The notes: generated by a model not told the origin, from the sequence alone. Positions 7,172 through 16,094 are shown, counted from the first letter of the stretch. The stretch is DNA of 16,914 bases from Pseudomonadota bacterium (GCA_021811205.1 JAJZPK010000028.1:1-16914), one strand, 5' to 3'. Program-made: numbers and translations.

Positions 7172-8137
7172 ATGGAAAATTTTCATAAAACCTGCAGATT
7201 ACACCGGCTGATATCATCCTGCCGCTATCCAGTATCGATGCACAAGCTCATGGAGAAACTGGAATGCTCCCGTTCCACTGTGAAGCGAATCATCGAAGAA
7301 CTCAGATTCCAGTTCGACGCGCCGCTTGAATATGACCGAGAAAGGAACGGCTATTTCTACGATCTGAAGGACGGAAAGAAATTCGAACTGCCGGGAATGT
7401 GGTTCAGCCCTGACGAAATGCTCTCGCTCCTTACCTTAAAGGAATTGCTGAGAGAGGCGCAACCCGGACTTCTGGAATCGGCACTTTCTCCAATTGGAAA
7501 AAAAATAGAACACCTCATGGATTCCGGGCATTTCGGATCGGGCGAAATCGGCAGACGGGTGAAAATCCTGAAAATGGCAGGACGCGAGATTCCGGAAGGA
7601 ATCTTCGAAGGGGTCTCTTCTTCGCTCCTCGAAAGAAGATGCATGAAAATGGAATATTTTTCCCGTTCCAAAAACTGCGTCGAAGTGCGGACCGTCTCCC
7701 CGCAGCGTCTTATCCATTACCGCGACAACTGGTATCTCGACGCGTGGTGCCATATCCGGGAAGGCTTGCGAAGCTTCGCCCTGGAATGCATCGTCAAAAT
7801 CGAACCGCTGGACGATCCCTGTATTGAAATTCCCGATGCGGAACTCGACGGGCATTTTTCCTCATCCTACGGGATATTCTCCGGTAAGCCAGAATCCCTT
7901 GCCAGACTCAGGTTTACCCCGGAGCGGGCGAGATGGGTCTCCGACGAGAAATGGCACCCCGAGCAGAAGGTCAAACTAATGGAAGACAAAAGCTATCTTC
8001 TGGAGATACCCTATTCCGACCCGCGCGAACTCCTCATGGACATACTGAAATACGGCCCTGACGTCGAGGTGCTTTCCCCGGAATCGCTACGAATCATGGT
8101 TCGAGATAAATTTATCGAAGCTCTTAAAAAATACTGA
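7172..8137 (+). CDS. WYL-domain transcriptional regulator (CRISPR-associated)
   Basis: A protein of 321 residues from the ATG at 7172; an in-frame GTG at 7076 would add 32 residues of non-family-like sequence across the inverted repeats, so I reject it. Residues about 5-63 form a winged helix-turn-helix (VSMHKLMEKLECSRSTVKRI, then YDRERNGYFY). The WYL domain spans roughly 150-215, with TVSPQRLIHYRDNWYLDAWC carrying the namesake Trp-Tyr-Leu at 187-189. The C-terminal WCX-like extension includes RARWVSDEKWHPEQKV and ends DILKYGPDVEVLSPESLR. WYL proteins bind nucleotide or nucleic-acid ligands and are known regulators of CRISPR and other defence loci. It precedes the cas operon by 215 bp in the same direction, so I infer control of cas expression. 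Whether it activates or represses cannot be told. Confidence 0.88.
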   Translation: MENFHKTCRLHRLISSCRYPVSMHKLMEKLECSRSTVKRIIEELRFQFDAPLEYDRERNGYFYDLKDGKKFELPGMWFSPDEMLSLLTLKELLREAQPGLLESALSPIGKKIEHLMDSGHFGSGEIGRRVKILKMAGREIPEGIFEGVSSSLLERRCMKMEYFSRSKNCVEVRTVSPQRLIHYRDNWYLDAWCHIREGLRSFALECIVKIEPLDDPCIEIPDAELDGHFSSSYGIFSGKPESLARLRFTPERARWVSDEKWHPEQKVKLMEDKSYLLEIPYSDPRELLMDILKYGPDVEVLSPESLRIMVRDKFIEALKKY

Positions 8138-8200
8138 GCACTGGCTCGCTATGTGAACCACCGACTGGAGTAACATGTCCGAAAATCCAGAGGAACCAGC

Positions 8201-8305
8201 ATGTCGCGCCGGAGTTTTCTGAAATCGATCGCATCCCTCGTAGGCGCTTTCGCCCTGCCTGCAACTCATGGACCACGACAAGCGGCACGAGGTAAGCATC
8301 ATTGA
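8201..8305 (+). CDS. Orphan Tat-signal mini-ORF (34 aa), possible gene relic
   Basis: A small frame starting at an ATG preceded by AGAGGA encodes SRRSFLK followed by a hydrophobic run (SIASLVGAFALPA) and a short basic tail ending at TGA. The twin-Arg motif plus a moderate hydrophobic core is a textbook Tat export signal, but no mature protein follows in this or another frame. It is either the 5' remnant of a gene whose body was lost when the cas operon was joined to its regulator, or a small peptide. An overlapping 15-codon frame (8175-8222) is also present. I consider the relic reading more likely. Confidence 0.4.
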   Translation: MSRRSFLKSIASLVGAFALPATHGPRQAARGKHH

Positions 8306-8352
8306 GCAAAGGAATGCTTCAACTCCTTGGATCGAGTCAAGGTGGAGGTAAT

Positions 8353-10605
8353 ATGGAAGTGGTGAACAGAATGTTGGCACACGTGCGTCAATTGCCTGAC
8401 GGCACTTGGAAAGAACATTTTCTGGATGAGCACCTTAATGCCGTAGCTGGACTTGCTGCCAACTTCGCATCCGCCTTTGATAGTCAAGATTGGGCAAGGC
8501 TTGCCGGACTCTGGCATGACTTGGGAAAATTTCGAAAAAAATTCCAGACATACATCAAAACAGTGAGCGGATACGAACCCGAAGCCCATATCGAAGGTGC
8601 GCCGGGACGAGTAGATCATTCTACCGCAGGGGCGATCCATGCCATGGAAAAACTGGGCATGCATGGACGCATTCTCGCCTACCTGATTGCTGGGCATCAT
8701 GCCGGCCTGCCGGACTGGAATGGTGAAGCTGCTTCGCTTTTTCAAAGACTGGAAGACGGTAAGGTAAAAGGCTATCTGCAAGAAGCTTTACTTTCTTCCC
8801 CACCATCCGAAATTCTTGATCAGCCACCCCCATCCTCGTTGCCGCCACAAGGCTCCATCGCTCTCTGGACTAGGATGCTGTTCTCCTGTCTAGTTGATGC
8901 CGATTTCCTCGATACGGAAGCTTTTATGGACGAGCGCAAGAAAGGCTTACGCGAGAACCATCCTTCATTAATCGATTTGCTCCCTGCATTCGACATATAC
9001 ATGGCAAATAAAGCCGCCACCGTAAAGGAATCCCCGGTCAACATAATTCGCGCCGATGTGCTGCGCCAGTGCTGTGAAAGATCCTCGCTGCCTTCCGGCC
9101 TATTCTCGCTCACAGTACCGACCGGCGGTGGAAAGACACTTTCCAGCATGGCCTTTGCGCTGAACCACGCAGTTCATCACGGCAAGCAGCGCGTGATTTA
9201 CGTCATTCCCTATACAAGTATCCTTGAGCAGACAGCCGAAATCTTTCGGGATATTTTCGGCAATGATAATGTCATCGAGCATCACAGCAACCTGGATCCG
9301 GACAAGGAAAATTCGCACTCCCGCCTGGCGACCGAAAACTGGGATGCACCCATCATCATCACTACCAACGTCCAGTTTTTCGAATCGCTGTTCGCTGCAA
9401 AAAGTTCTCGATGCCGCAAGCTACATAACATCGTCAACAGCGTTGTTGTACTGGATGAGGCGCAACTGCTGCCGCCGGAATTTCTCGATCCTGTCCTCAA
9501 TATCATGCAAGACTTGTCTCGCAGCTACAGGGTAAGTTTCGTGCTGTCCACCGCAACACAACCCGCTTTTTCACCGCGCCCTTCACATTTGCCTGGTCGC
9601 AAATTCATCGGATTGGAAAACGTACGAGAGTTAATGGACAACCCCGAATCGCTTTATGCAAAGCTGAAAAGAGTCGAAACGAAATTGCCATACGATTTCA
9701 ATGCGCCGAACACTTGGGATGCAATCGCCGAAGAACTTCAAAATCACGAATCCGTACTGTGCATAGTGAATTCCAGGTCCGACTGCCGGGAACTGCACGC
9801 GCTGATGCCGAAAGGAACAATTCACCTTTCGGCTCTGATGTGCGGCCAGCATCGAAGCAACGTCATCACCGAAATAAAGCAACGCCTGAGAGATGGAGTT
9901 TCGACGCGAGTGATCAGTACCCAACTGGTTGAAGCAGGTGTGGATATGGATTTTCCGGTCGTCTATCGTGCATTGGCCGGACTGGATGCGGTGGCGCAAG
10001 CCGCAGGGCGCTGCAATCGGGAAGGAAATTTGCCCGAAATGGGCAAGGTCGTGGTGTTTGTGCCACCAAAACCGGCGGCTCCCGGACTGTTGCGCAAGGC
10101 GCAGCAAAGCGGCAAAGAAATCATGCGATTGACTGATGGAGACCCGCTCACGCGCGAACGATTCGAAGCATATTTCCGCCACTACTACGCCAGTCTCAAC
10201 AGCCTTGACGAAGCAAATATCGTCAGCCTTCTGGATATGCGCAACAGTGCCGAAGCCAGACGCGCTGAATTCAATTTTCGAACTGCAGCAGAAAATTTCA
10301 GACTGATCAAGGAAGAAGGTCAGACCGCAGTCATCGTAAATTATGGAGAAAGCGATAACCTGATCGAGGCGCTTGAAACCGGCAAAAACATGGAGCCGCA
10401 TCAACGACGAGGTATCTTGCGGCGCCTGCAGCGGTACGTGGTCAACATCCGGGCACAGGAATGCAGTAAATTGATGGCAAGCGGGGACATCAAGGAAATC
10501 TACGATGGAGTTTATGTCCAGCAATCGGACACGCTTTATCACCCGTATTTGGGATTATTGATGAGCAAGGATGTCGTTTTTGATCCGGCGCAAGGCGTCG
10601 TTTGA
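8353..10605 (+). CDS. cas3: Cas3 helicase-nuclease (HD-DExH), type I-C
   Basis: A protein of 750 residues from the ATG at 8353, chosen because GGAGGT (8344-8349) lies just before it. The spacing is short, so the in-frame GTG codons at 8359 or 8362 or the ATG at 8371 are alternatives. The N-terminal HD nuclease shows His27, the HDLGK pair (55-59), DHS (88-90) and GHH (114-116), all expected metal ligands. The SF2 helicase follows: Walker A PTGGGKT (256-262), motif II DEAQ (368-371), motif III STATQ (399-403) and motif VI QAAGRCNRE (549-557). Recruited by target-bound Cascade, Cas3 unwinds and degrades the invader DNA. All key residues are present, so it appears active. It is the first gene of the cas operon, 13 bp ahead of cas5c. 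Confidence 0.97.
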   Translation: MEVVNRMLAHVRQLPDGTWKEHFLDEHLNAVAGLAANFASAFDSQDWARLAGLWHDLGKFRKKFQTYIKTVSGYEPEAHIEGAPGRVDHSTAGAIHAMEKLGMHGRILAYLIAGHHAGLPDWNGEAASLFQRLEDGKVKGYLQEALLSSPPSEILDQPPPSSLPPQGSIALWTRMLFSCLVDADFLDTEAFMDERKKGLRENHPSLIDLLPAFDIYMANKAATVKESPVNIIRADVLRQCCERSSLPSGLFSLTVPTGGGKTLSSMAFALNHAVHHGKQRVIYVIPYTSILEQTAEIFRDIFGNDNVIEHHSNLDPDKENSHSRLATENWDAPIIITTNVQFFESLFAAKSSRCRKLHNIVNSVVVLDEAQLLPPEFLDPVLNIMQDLSRSYRVSFVLSTATQPAFSPRPSHLPGRKFIGLENVRELMDNPESLYAKLKRVETKLPYDFNAPNTWDAIAEELQNHESVLCIVNSRSDCRELHALMPKGTIHLSALMCGQHRSNVITEIKQRLRDGVSTRVISTQLVEAGVDMDFPVVYRALAGLDAVAQAAGRCNREGNLPEMGKVVVFVPPKPAAPGLLRKAQQSGKEIMRLTDGDPLTRERFEAYFRHYYASLNSLDEANIVSLLDMRNSAEARRAEFNFRTAAENFRLIKEEGQTAVIVNYGESDNLIEALETGKNMEPHQRRGILRRLQRYVVNIRAQECSKLMASGDIKEIYDGVYVQQSDTLYHPYLGLLMSKDVVFDPAQGVV

Positions 10606-10618
10606 GCAAGGGAAGGAA

Positions 10619-11284
10619 ATGAGAACATACTGTCTTGAAGTAACAGGAGATTTCGCCTGCTTCACCCGCCCGGAAATGAAGGTCGAGCGCGTCAGCTACG
10701 ATGTGATGACGCCATCGTCCGCACGAGCCATATTCGAATCCATTCTCTGGAAACCTGCCATTCGCTGGCAGGTCGAGAAAATCGAGGTACTGAATCCGAT
10801 ATGCTGGATCTCCATCCGCCGCAACGAGGTTGGCGCTGTCGTTTCGGTGCGTAACGCGCAGGAAGCCATGAACAAGGGTAGCGGGATACTCGGCCTGAAT
10901 ATCGAGGAAGATCGCCAGCAACGTGCAGGGCTGTTTCTCAGGGACGTTGGCTACCGCATCCATGCGCACTTCGAATTGCTACCGGATTCGGGCGAAAACA
11001 ATACCCCTGGCAAGTTTCTCGACATGTTCGAAAGACGTGCCGAAAAGGGACAATGCGTGAACCAGCCCTATTTAGGCTGTCGCGAATTCGCCTGCGACTT
11101 CAAGCTGGCCGATCCGGAGCACTGCGCACATGCACCCATCGAGGAATCGCGCGATCTCGGCTGGATGCTCTACGACATGGATTACGCCAAGACAACCGAA
11201 CCGCAACCACGCTTTTTCCGTGCAAAACTTGAGGGCGGCGTACTGAGCGTCCCGGCATGGAACAGGGAGGAGGTGCGAGGATGA
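10619..11284 (+). CDS. cas5c: Cas5c (Cas5d): crRNA-processing endoribonuclease and Cascade subunit
   Basis: A 221-residue type I-C Cas5. The ATG at 10619 follows AAGGGAAGGAA and gives the expected N-terminal beta strand YCLEVTGDFACFTRPEMKVE. The block SYDVMTPSSARAIFESILW (26-44) followed by KPAIRW is a strong family signature, and YRIHAHFEL (112-120) is the later conserved segment near the catalytic site. Type I-C lacks Cas6, and Cas5c cuts the repeat RNA at the 3' base of its hairpin, then keeps the 5' handle. Consistent with this, there is no cas6 gene here and the repeat has an 11-nt tail after its stem. Its stop overlaps the cas8c ATG (ATGA). Confidence 0.96.
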   Translation: MRTYCLEVTGDFACFTRPEMKVERVSYDVMTPSSARAIFESILWKPAIRWQVEKIEVLNPICWISIRRNEVGAVVSVRNAQEAMNKGSGILGLNIEEDRQQRAGLFLRDVGYRIHAHFELLPDSGENNTPGKFLDMFERRAEKGQCVNQPYLGCREFACDFKLADPEHCAHAPIEESRDLGWMLYDMDYAKTTEPQPRFFRAKLEGGVLSVPAWNREEVRG

Positions 11285-12993
11285 TCCTTCAGGCGCTCAA
11301 CGAATATTACAAGCGCAAGACGCGGTTGCCTGACAGCGATCTTGCCCCGCCGGGATTCGAGCACAAATCGATTCCATTTCTGGTCGTATTGACGGCTGAT
11401 GGAGAATTTTCAGGGCTGGACGACACCCGGGAAGGTGATGGCAAGAAGAAGGTTGCAAAGTCATTTCTTGTTCCGCAAACCGTCAAACGGTCTTCGGGAG
11501 TTGCGGCAAACCTGCTGTGGGACAACCCTGGTTACGTATTCGGCATGGACAACAAAGGGAAGCCTGAAAGAGCCCGCGAACAACACCTTGCCTTCGTCGA
11601 AACCATCCGTTCACGGTTTGCACAATGCGAAGACGAAGGTATCCAAGCTATCCTGGCATTCCTCTATCGCGGCGATTTTTCCAAGGTATTGGAACATCCG
11701 TTATGGCCAGAGATTCTGGAAGGCGGTGCCAATCTGACTTTTCGGCTTGAAGGTGACGCCAACCCAGTTTGCGAACGACCGGCTGTCATCGACGCTTTGT
11801 CTTCCGAAACAGAGACAAATTCCGATGAGACAGCCTTGTGCCTGGTATCCGGCGAGACGGATGTCATCGAACGTCTGCATCCTTCCGTCAAGGGGGTATG
11901 GGGCGCCCAGACGGCGGGAGCAAACATCGTTTCCTTCAACCTTGATGCATTCAGTTCTTACGGCAAAGCACAAGGCAGCAATGCACCCGTGGGAAAGCGC
12001 GCAGCTTTCGCCTACACCACCGCACTCAACCATCTGCTGGCAAATGGCTCGAAGCAACGCATCCAGATAGGCGACACATCTACGGTATTCTGGTGTGCGA
12101 CTCCCGGCCACCCAATGGAAGAACTATTTTCGGGTTTTTTCAGCGAGTTGCCAAAGGACGACCCCGACATTGGCACATCGGCAGTCGCCACATTATTGAA
12201 CGCACCCAGAACCGGTGCAGGCAGTTTCGAGGCAGACGATACCCGATTTTATGTACTGGGGCTCGCCCCCAACGCCGCCCGCATTGCGGTACGCTTCTGG
12301 CACGTGAAAACAGTGGGCGAACTGGCTGTCAACATTCGCAAGCAGTTCAACGATCTTAAAATCGAACACGCTCCTCACGAGCCCGAAACGCTCTCGTTGT
12401 TCCGCCTTCTGGTTTCGACCGCCACGCTGGGCAAAGCTGAGAATATTACGCCCAATCTCGGCGGAGACGTGATGCGAAGCATCATCGAAAACCTGCCTTA
12501 TCCGCAAACTCTACTCGCAGGCAGCATTCGCCGCATCCGTGCAGAACGTGAAATTACCTATCCGCGTGCCGCGATCATCAAGGCATGTATCAACAGAAAA
12601 GAAGGGAAGGAGGAACTAAAGGTGTCAGTCGATGAAAACAACACAAATACCGCTTACAGGCTGGGCAGGCTGTTCGCTGTCCTGGAACGAATTCAGGAAC
12701 GCGCCAACCCGAACATCAACGCTACGATCCGCGACCGGTATTATGGCGCCGCATCCAGTACACCCGTCACGGTTTTTTCGACTTTGCTGAAGCTGAAAAA
12801 CCATCATCTTGGAAAACTTGAGAACAAGGGTGAGGCGATCAATTTCGAAAAAATTCTTGGCCAGATCATGGATGAAATTTCGGATTTCCCCGCACACCTC
12901 GATCTGCAAAATCAGGGACGTTTTGCCATCGGCTACTACCATCAGCGACAAGCATTTTTCAAGAAATCTGAATCCTCAAACAAGGGAGAATAA
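11281..12993 (+). CDS. cas8c: Cas8c (Csd1): large subunit of type I-C Cascade
   Basis: A 570-residue Csd1-family protein. The ATG at 11281 overlaps the cas5c stop and is preceded by GGGAGGAGG. Family blocks are clear: [12 protein letters not shown] at the N-terminus, [18 protein letters not shown] (71-88), [20 protein letters not shown] and [16 protein letters not shown]. The subunit recognises the PAM (5'-TTC in characterised I-C systems) and helps load target DNA; that role is from family knowledge. The last 123 residues are probably also made separately as Cas11c from an internal GTG (separate entry). No frameshift or missing block was seen, and the length is normal for the family. Confidence 0.96.
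   Translation: MILQALNEYYKRKTRLPDSDLAPPGFEHKSIPFLVVLTADGEFSGLDDTREGDGKKKVAKSFLVPQTVKRSSGVAANLLWDNPGYVFGMDNKGKPERAREQHLAFVETIRSRFAQCEDEGIQAILAFLYRGDFSKVLEHPLWPEILEGGANLTFRLEGDANPVCERPAVIDALSSETETNSDETALCLVSGETDVIERLHPSVKGVWGAQTAGANIVSFNLDAFSSYGKAQGSNAPVGKRAAFAYTTALNHLLANGSKQRIQIGDTSTVFWCATPGHPMEELFSGFFSELPKDDPDIGTSAVATLLNAPRTGAGSFEADDTRFYVLGLAPNAARIAVRFWHVKTVGELAVNIRKQFNDLKIEHAPHEPETLSLFRLLVSTATLGKAENITPNLGGDVMRSIIENLPYPQTLLAGSIRRIRAEREITYPRAAIIKACINRKEGKEELKVSVDENNTNTAYRLGRLFAVLERIQERANPNINATIRDRYYGAASSTPVTVFSTLLKLKNHHLGKLENKGEAINFEKILGQIMDEISDFPAHLDLQNQGRFAIGYYHQRQAFFKKSESSNKGE
12607..12613 (+). promoter_or_regulatory. Internal Shine-Dalgarno for cas11c inside cas8c
   Basis: AAGGAGG lies within the cas8c reading frame, 8 nt before an in-frame GTG at 12622. 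It is a perfect match to the anti-Shine-Dalgarno of 16S rRNA and is stronger than the sites before several of the annotated cas genes. It is well placed to start translation of the small subunit. Confidence 0.75.
12622..12993 (+). CDS. cas11c: Cas11c small subunit from an internal start in cas8c
   Basis: This product is in frame with cas8c, starting at a GTG that corresponds to residue 448 and giving 123 residues. Size and position match the small subunit that other type I-C systems translate from within cas8c. It begins [20 protein letters not shown] and continues with helical segments such as [18 protein letters not shown] and [12 protein letters not shown], in keeping with an all-helical Cas11. 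Two copies normally line the belly of I-C Cascade and stabilise the R-loop. The perfect upstream ribosome-binding site is the direct evidence; expression itself is inferred. Confidence 0.75.
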   Translation: MSVDENNTNTAYRLGRLFAVLERIQERANPNINATIRDRYYGAASSTPVTVFSTLLKLKNHHLGKLENKGEAINFEKILGQIMDEISDFPAHLDLQNQGRFAIGYYHQRQAFFKKSESSNKGE

Positions 12994-12998
12994 TTATC

Positions 12999-13883
12999 AT
13001 GGCACTCAACAACCGCTACGACTTCGTTCTGCTTTTCGACGTGAAGGACGGCAACCCAAATGGTGACCCCGATGCGGGAAACCTGCCTCGAGTGGATGCG
13101 GAAACCGGACGAGGGCTCGTGACCGACGTCAGCCTCAAACGCAAAGTGCGCAACTTCGTCGGTATTGCCAAAGGCGAACAACCTCCGTTCGAAATATACG
13201 TCAAGGAAAAAGCCATTCTCAACAAGCAGCACGAGCGGGCTTATGAAGGAATAGGGAAATCCGACTTGCTCAAAGGCGATGAGAAAAAGCGTAAAGGTGG
13301 TGACGCTGTTGATGAGGCGAGGAAATGGATGTGTCGCAACTTCTATGACGTGCGCGCGTTTGGCGCCGTCATGTCGACAGGAATCAATTGCGGACAGGTT
13401 CGCGGCCCTGTGCAATTGACCTTCGCCCGTTCAATCGACCCTGTCGTGCCCCAGGAACATTCCATCACCCGCATGGCCGTCGCAACCGAAGCGGAAGCTG
13501 AGAAGCAATCCGGAGACAACCGCACCATGGGTCGTAAATTCACCGTGCCTTATGGCCTCTACGTGGCGCACGGCTTCGTCTCCGCTCATCTTGCCAACCA
13601 GACCGGATTCGGGGAGGAAGATCTGGAGCTGCTTTGGCAGGCGCTTTCCACCATGTTCGAGCATGACCGCTCAGCCGCACGTGGCGAAATGGCCACGCGC
13701 GGCCTGTACGTTTTCAGGCATGACGGTCAGCTCGGCAATGCTCCAGCGCACAGCCTTTTCGCCCGAATTCAGCCGACGCTGAGGGATGGCGTTGCCGTGC
13801 CGCGCGATTTCGACGATTACACCGTGGAAGTTAATGAGATAAATCTGCCTCAGGGCGTGATGCTGCAAAGGATCGTCGGCTGA
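12999..13883 (+). CDS. cas7c: Cas7c (Csd2): Cascade backbone subunit
   Basis: A 294-residue Csd2-family protein. The N-terminus [20 protein letters not shown] (6-25) continues into AGNLPRVD, the family's most conserved block, then [16 protein letters not shown]. Further conserved regions are [34 protein letters not shown] and [13 protein letters not shown]. Several copies form the helical backbone that holds the crRNA spacer. The ATG at 12999 follows AAGGGAGAA and lies 5 bp after the cas8c stop. The gene ends in tandem stops (TGA TAA), followed directly by a strong hairpin. Confidence 0.97.
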   Translation: MALNNRYDFVLLFDVKDGNPNGDPDAGNLPRVDAETGRGLVTDVSLKRKVRNFVGIAKGEQPPFEIYVKEKAILNKQHERAYEGIGKSDLLKGDEKKRKGGDAVDEARKWMCRNFYDVRAFGAVMSTGINCGQVRGPVQLTFARSIDPVVPQEHSITRMAVATEAEAEKQSGDNRTMGRKFTVPYGLYVAHGFVSAHLANQTGFGEEDLELLWQALSTMFEHDRSAARGEMATRGLYVFRHDGQLGNAPAHSLFARIQPTLRDGVAVPRDFDDYTVEVNEINLPQGVMLQRIVG

Positions 13884-13891
13884 TAATCATC

Positions 13892-13918
13892 GCCGTCCGG
13901 TGAAGTATTTCGGACGGC
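13892..13918 (+). terminator. Hairpin between cas7 and cas4 (attenuator or processing site)
   Basis: GCCGTCCG (13892-13899) and CGGACGGC (13911-13918) form a perfect 8-bp GC-rich stem with an 11-nt loop, 8 bp after the cas7 stop. No T run follows, so it is not a standard intrinsic terminator. The 69-bp gap holding it is the largest in the cas operon. It may stabilise the upstream interference mRNA or reduce read-through into cas4-cas1-cas2. Confidence 0.5.
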
Positions 13919-13952
13919 CGCTTCTGGTGAATTTTCTGGATCCAATTTCATC

Positions 13953-14585
13953 ATGGCAGCCATGACTGAACCCGGTGACTTCTTCATGCTTTCCTCACTC
14001 CAGCACTGGAGCTATTGTCCCCGCCAGTGCGGGCTGATCCACTTGGAACAGGTTTTTGAGGAGAACGTCCACACCATGCGGGGCAATGCTGCCCACGAAC
14101 GTGTGGACGAACCCGGATTCGAGAATTTTGAAGATGTCAGGAAGGAGCGCGCCCTTCCGGTATGGTCGGAAAAGCTGAGGCTAGTCGGGAAATGCGATGT
14201 AGTCGAATTCCATCCCGACGGAAGCATTTTTCCCGTCGAATACAAGCATGGCAAAAAACGTGAAAAGCTGCACGACGACATCCAACTCGCTGCCCAGGCG
14301 ATGTGCCTGGAGGAAATGACCGGAAAGGTTATTTCCTGCGGGGCAATCTACCATCACGGATCGAGAAGAAGAAGGGAGGTGGAAATCACGCCGGAATTGA
14401 GGAAAGCAGTCGTGGGGACGATTTCTGCCATTCGTTCGATGCTCGAATCTGGAAAGCTCCCGCCTCCCATTAATGATGCACGATGTCGAGAATGCTCGCT
14501 GAAGGAAATATGCCAGCCCAAGGCCATTGCATCAAAAACCATGCAGCACAAAATGGCAAGCACCCTGTATGACACGGAGGGATAA
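13953..14585 (+). CDS. cas4: Cas4: RecB-like Fe-S nuclease for spacer processing
   Basis: A 210-residue Cas4. The likely [4Fe-4S] ligands are Cys22 (in YCPRQC) with Cys178, Cys181 and Cys187 (CRECSLKEIC). The RecB-type nuclease site has His48 (NAAHER), Asp82 (GKCDVVEF), and Glu96 with Lys98 (VEYKHGK), followed by the Gln motif around QLAAQ (111-115). Cas4 trims prespacers and selects the PAM together with Cas1-Cas2. The ATG at 13953 has only a weak ribosome-binding site, and an ATG at 13962 is an alternative. The cas1 ATG follows its stop immediately. Every catalytic and cluster residue is present, so it should be active. Confidence 0.96.
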   Translation: MAAMTEPGDFFMLSSLQHWSYCPRQCGLIHLEQVFEENVHTMRGNAAHERVDEPGFENFEDVRKERALPVWSEKLRLVGKCDVVEFHPDGSIFPVEYKHGKKREKLHDDIQLAAQAMCLEEMTGKVISCGAIYHHGSRRRREVEITPELRKAVVGTISAIRSMLESGKLPPPINDARCRECSLKEICQPKAIASKTMQHKMASTLYDTEG

Positions 14586-15623
14586 ATGACGCGACAAATC
14601 CTCAATACCCTTTATGTCATGACGCCTAACGCCTATATCCACCTGGAGAACAACACTCTGCGCATCGATGTGGAAAAGGTAAAGAAGCTTCAAGTGCCCC
14701 TCCACCACCTTGGATCGGTCGTCTGCTTCGGCAATATCATGATATCCCCCGCCCTGATGCACCGCTGCGCAGACGAAGGAATGCCTCTGGTACTCCTGGA
14801 TGGAAACGGAAAGTTCAAGGCAAGGCTCGAAGGCCCTGTATCAGGAAACGTGCTGTTGAGACAAGCGCAGCATGTTAAGTCATCCGACAGCAACTTCGCT
14901 CTCGAAATCTCTCGCTCCTTTATCGCTGGAAAACTGCGCAACTCGAGACAGGTACTGATGCGGGGAGCGCGTGAAGCAAAGGATGAAACGGATGCATCCG
15001 AACTCAGGACTGCGGCGGATTCCCTTGCGAACTCTCTCAGGAACGTCCCTCATGCAACCGATCTCAATGAGCTGCGTGGTCTGGAAGGAGACGCCGCCAA
15101 GATCTATTTTTCAGCAATGAACAGCATGATCAGGCCGGATGCGAGGCTTGGCTTTTCCATGGATGGGCGCACCCGTCGCCCTCCACGAGACAGGTTCAAT
15201 GCGCTGATTTCATTCCTGTATTCCATGCTAATGAACGACTGCCGCTCGGCCATAGAATCCGTTGGGCTTGACCCACAAATTGGGTTTCTTCATGCTCTTA
15301 GGCCCGGGCGCTCGGCGCTTGCGCTCGACCTGATGGAAGAATTTAGGGCGATCCTTGCAGACAGGTTGGCTTTAACCCTTGTCAATCGTGGTCAGATCAA
15401 TAAAACGGATTTCGATGAAAGAGAAGGAGGGTCCGTGCTTTTAGGCGGGAATGCAAGGCGAACCGTGGTCGTCGCCTATCAGGAGAGAAAGCAGGAGGAA
15501 GTCACCCATCCGCTACTTGAGACTAAAATCCCTCTTGGGCTTCTCCCTCTCGTCCAGGCGCGTCTCATCGCCAAAGCCATTAGAGACGAAATGGAAATTT
15601 ACATTCCTTTTCTGGCGAAGTGA
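14586..15623 (+). CDS. cas1: Cas1 integrase, type I-C
   Basis: A 345-residue Cas1. Metal-binding residues expected from the family are Glu167 ([13 protein letters not shown]), His236 ([10 protein letters not shown]) and the Asp248/Glu251 pair (ALDLMEEF). The N-terminal beta domain includes [19 protein letters not shown], and [20 protein letters not shown] is typical of the alpha-helical domain. Cas1 and Cas2 insert new spacers at the leader-repeat junction. The ATG directly abuts the cas4 stop and GGAGGGA lies just upstream (14577-14583), so translation of the two is probably coupled. Confidence 0.98.
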   Translation: MTRQILNTLYVMTPNAYIHLENNTLRIDVEKVKKLQVPLHHLGSVVCFGNIMISPALMHRCADEGMPLVLLDGNGKFKARLEGPVSGNVLLRQAQHVKSSDSNFALEISRSFIAGKLRNSRQVLMRGAREAKDETDASELRTAADSLANSLRNVPHATDLNELRGLEGDAAKIYFSAMNSMIRPDARLGFSMDGRTRRPPRDRFNALISFLYSMLMNDCRSAIESVGLDPQIGFLHALRPGRSALALDLMEEFRAILADRLALTLVNRGQINKTDFDEREGGSVLLGGNARRTVVVAYQERKQEEVTHPLLETKIPLGLLPLVQARLIAKAIRDEMEIYIPFLAK

Positions 15624-15624
15624 A

Positions 15625-15915
15625 ATGCTGATCATCGTGACTTATGACGTTTCAACCGAAACCAAAGAAGGAAGAAGGAGATTGAGGCGGATCGCCAAGA
15701 TCTGCGAAGGAATCGGGCAGAGAGTACAGAAATCGGTATTCGAATGCCGTGTAAGTCTTATGCAATACGAAGATCTTGAAAGGAGATTGCTTTCAGAAAT
15801 TGACGAAAAGGCGGATAGTCTGAGGCTGTACAGACTGACCGAACCGGTTGACCTTCATGTCCGTCAATATGGCCATTTCAGGGCTATCGATTACGAAGGA
15901 CCGCTCGTCGTATAA
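15625..15915 (+). CDS. cas2: Cas2 adaptation protein
   Basis: A 96-residue Cas2 with the ferredoxin-like fold start [10 protein letters not shown] (Asp8 is the conserved acidic residue), then [28 protein letters not shown], which is typical of the I-C branch. It ends in GPLVV. It forms the dimeric core of the Cas1-Cas2 integration complex. The gene starts 1 bp after the cas1 stop. Its stop codon lies within a TATAAT sequence that could serve the CRISPR leader. Confidence 0.97.
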   Translation: MLIIVTYDVSTETKEGRRRLRRIAKICEGIGQRVQKSVFECRVSLMQYEDLERRLLSEIDEKADSLRLYRLTEPVDLHVRQYGHFRAIDYEGPLVV

Positions 15916-16094
15916 TGCGCGAAGGTGAAGCGACAGCGAAACTCCACGAGGTTCGCTCAACATACAACGTAATGATTACAATAAATTTCCAATGACCTTT
16001 CACCCACCCCACTTTCTTCCGGCCTGTCATCGTTTTGCAGGTTCGCGCAAATCGCCTGAATCCTTTTTTGATATTATGGAGTTGAAGCAGTAAA
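15911..16094 (+). promoter_or_regulatory. CRISPR leader
   Basis: This is the non-coding stretch between cas2 and the first repeat. It begins with TATAAT (15911-15916), a perfect -10 hexamer overlapping the cas2 stop but without a convincing -35. AGGTTCGCTCAA (15949-15960) recurs as AGGTTCGCGCAA (16039-16050), 11 of 12 identical and 90 bp apart. GCGCGAA (15917-15923) is the inverted form of TTCGCGC (16042-16048). The 50 bp next to the first repeat are T-rich then A-rich. Its position next to cas2, and the ATTGAAAC end of the repeats facing away from it, identify it as the promoter and spacer-acquisition side. Confidence 0.8.

Noticed and set aside
8087..8781. Minus-strand frames over the cas3 start.
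   Set aside because: They are antisense to the HD nuclease coding region and its upstream gap, with no family motifs or ribosome-binding sites.
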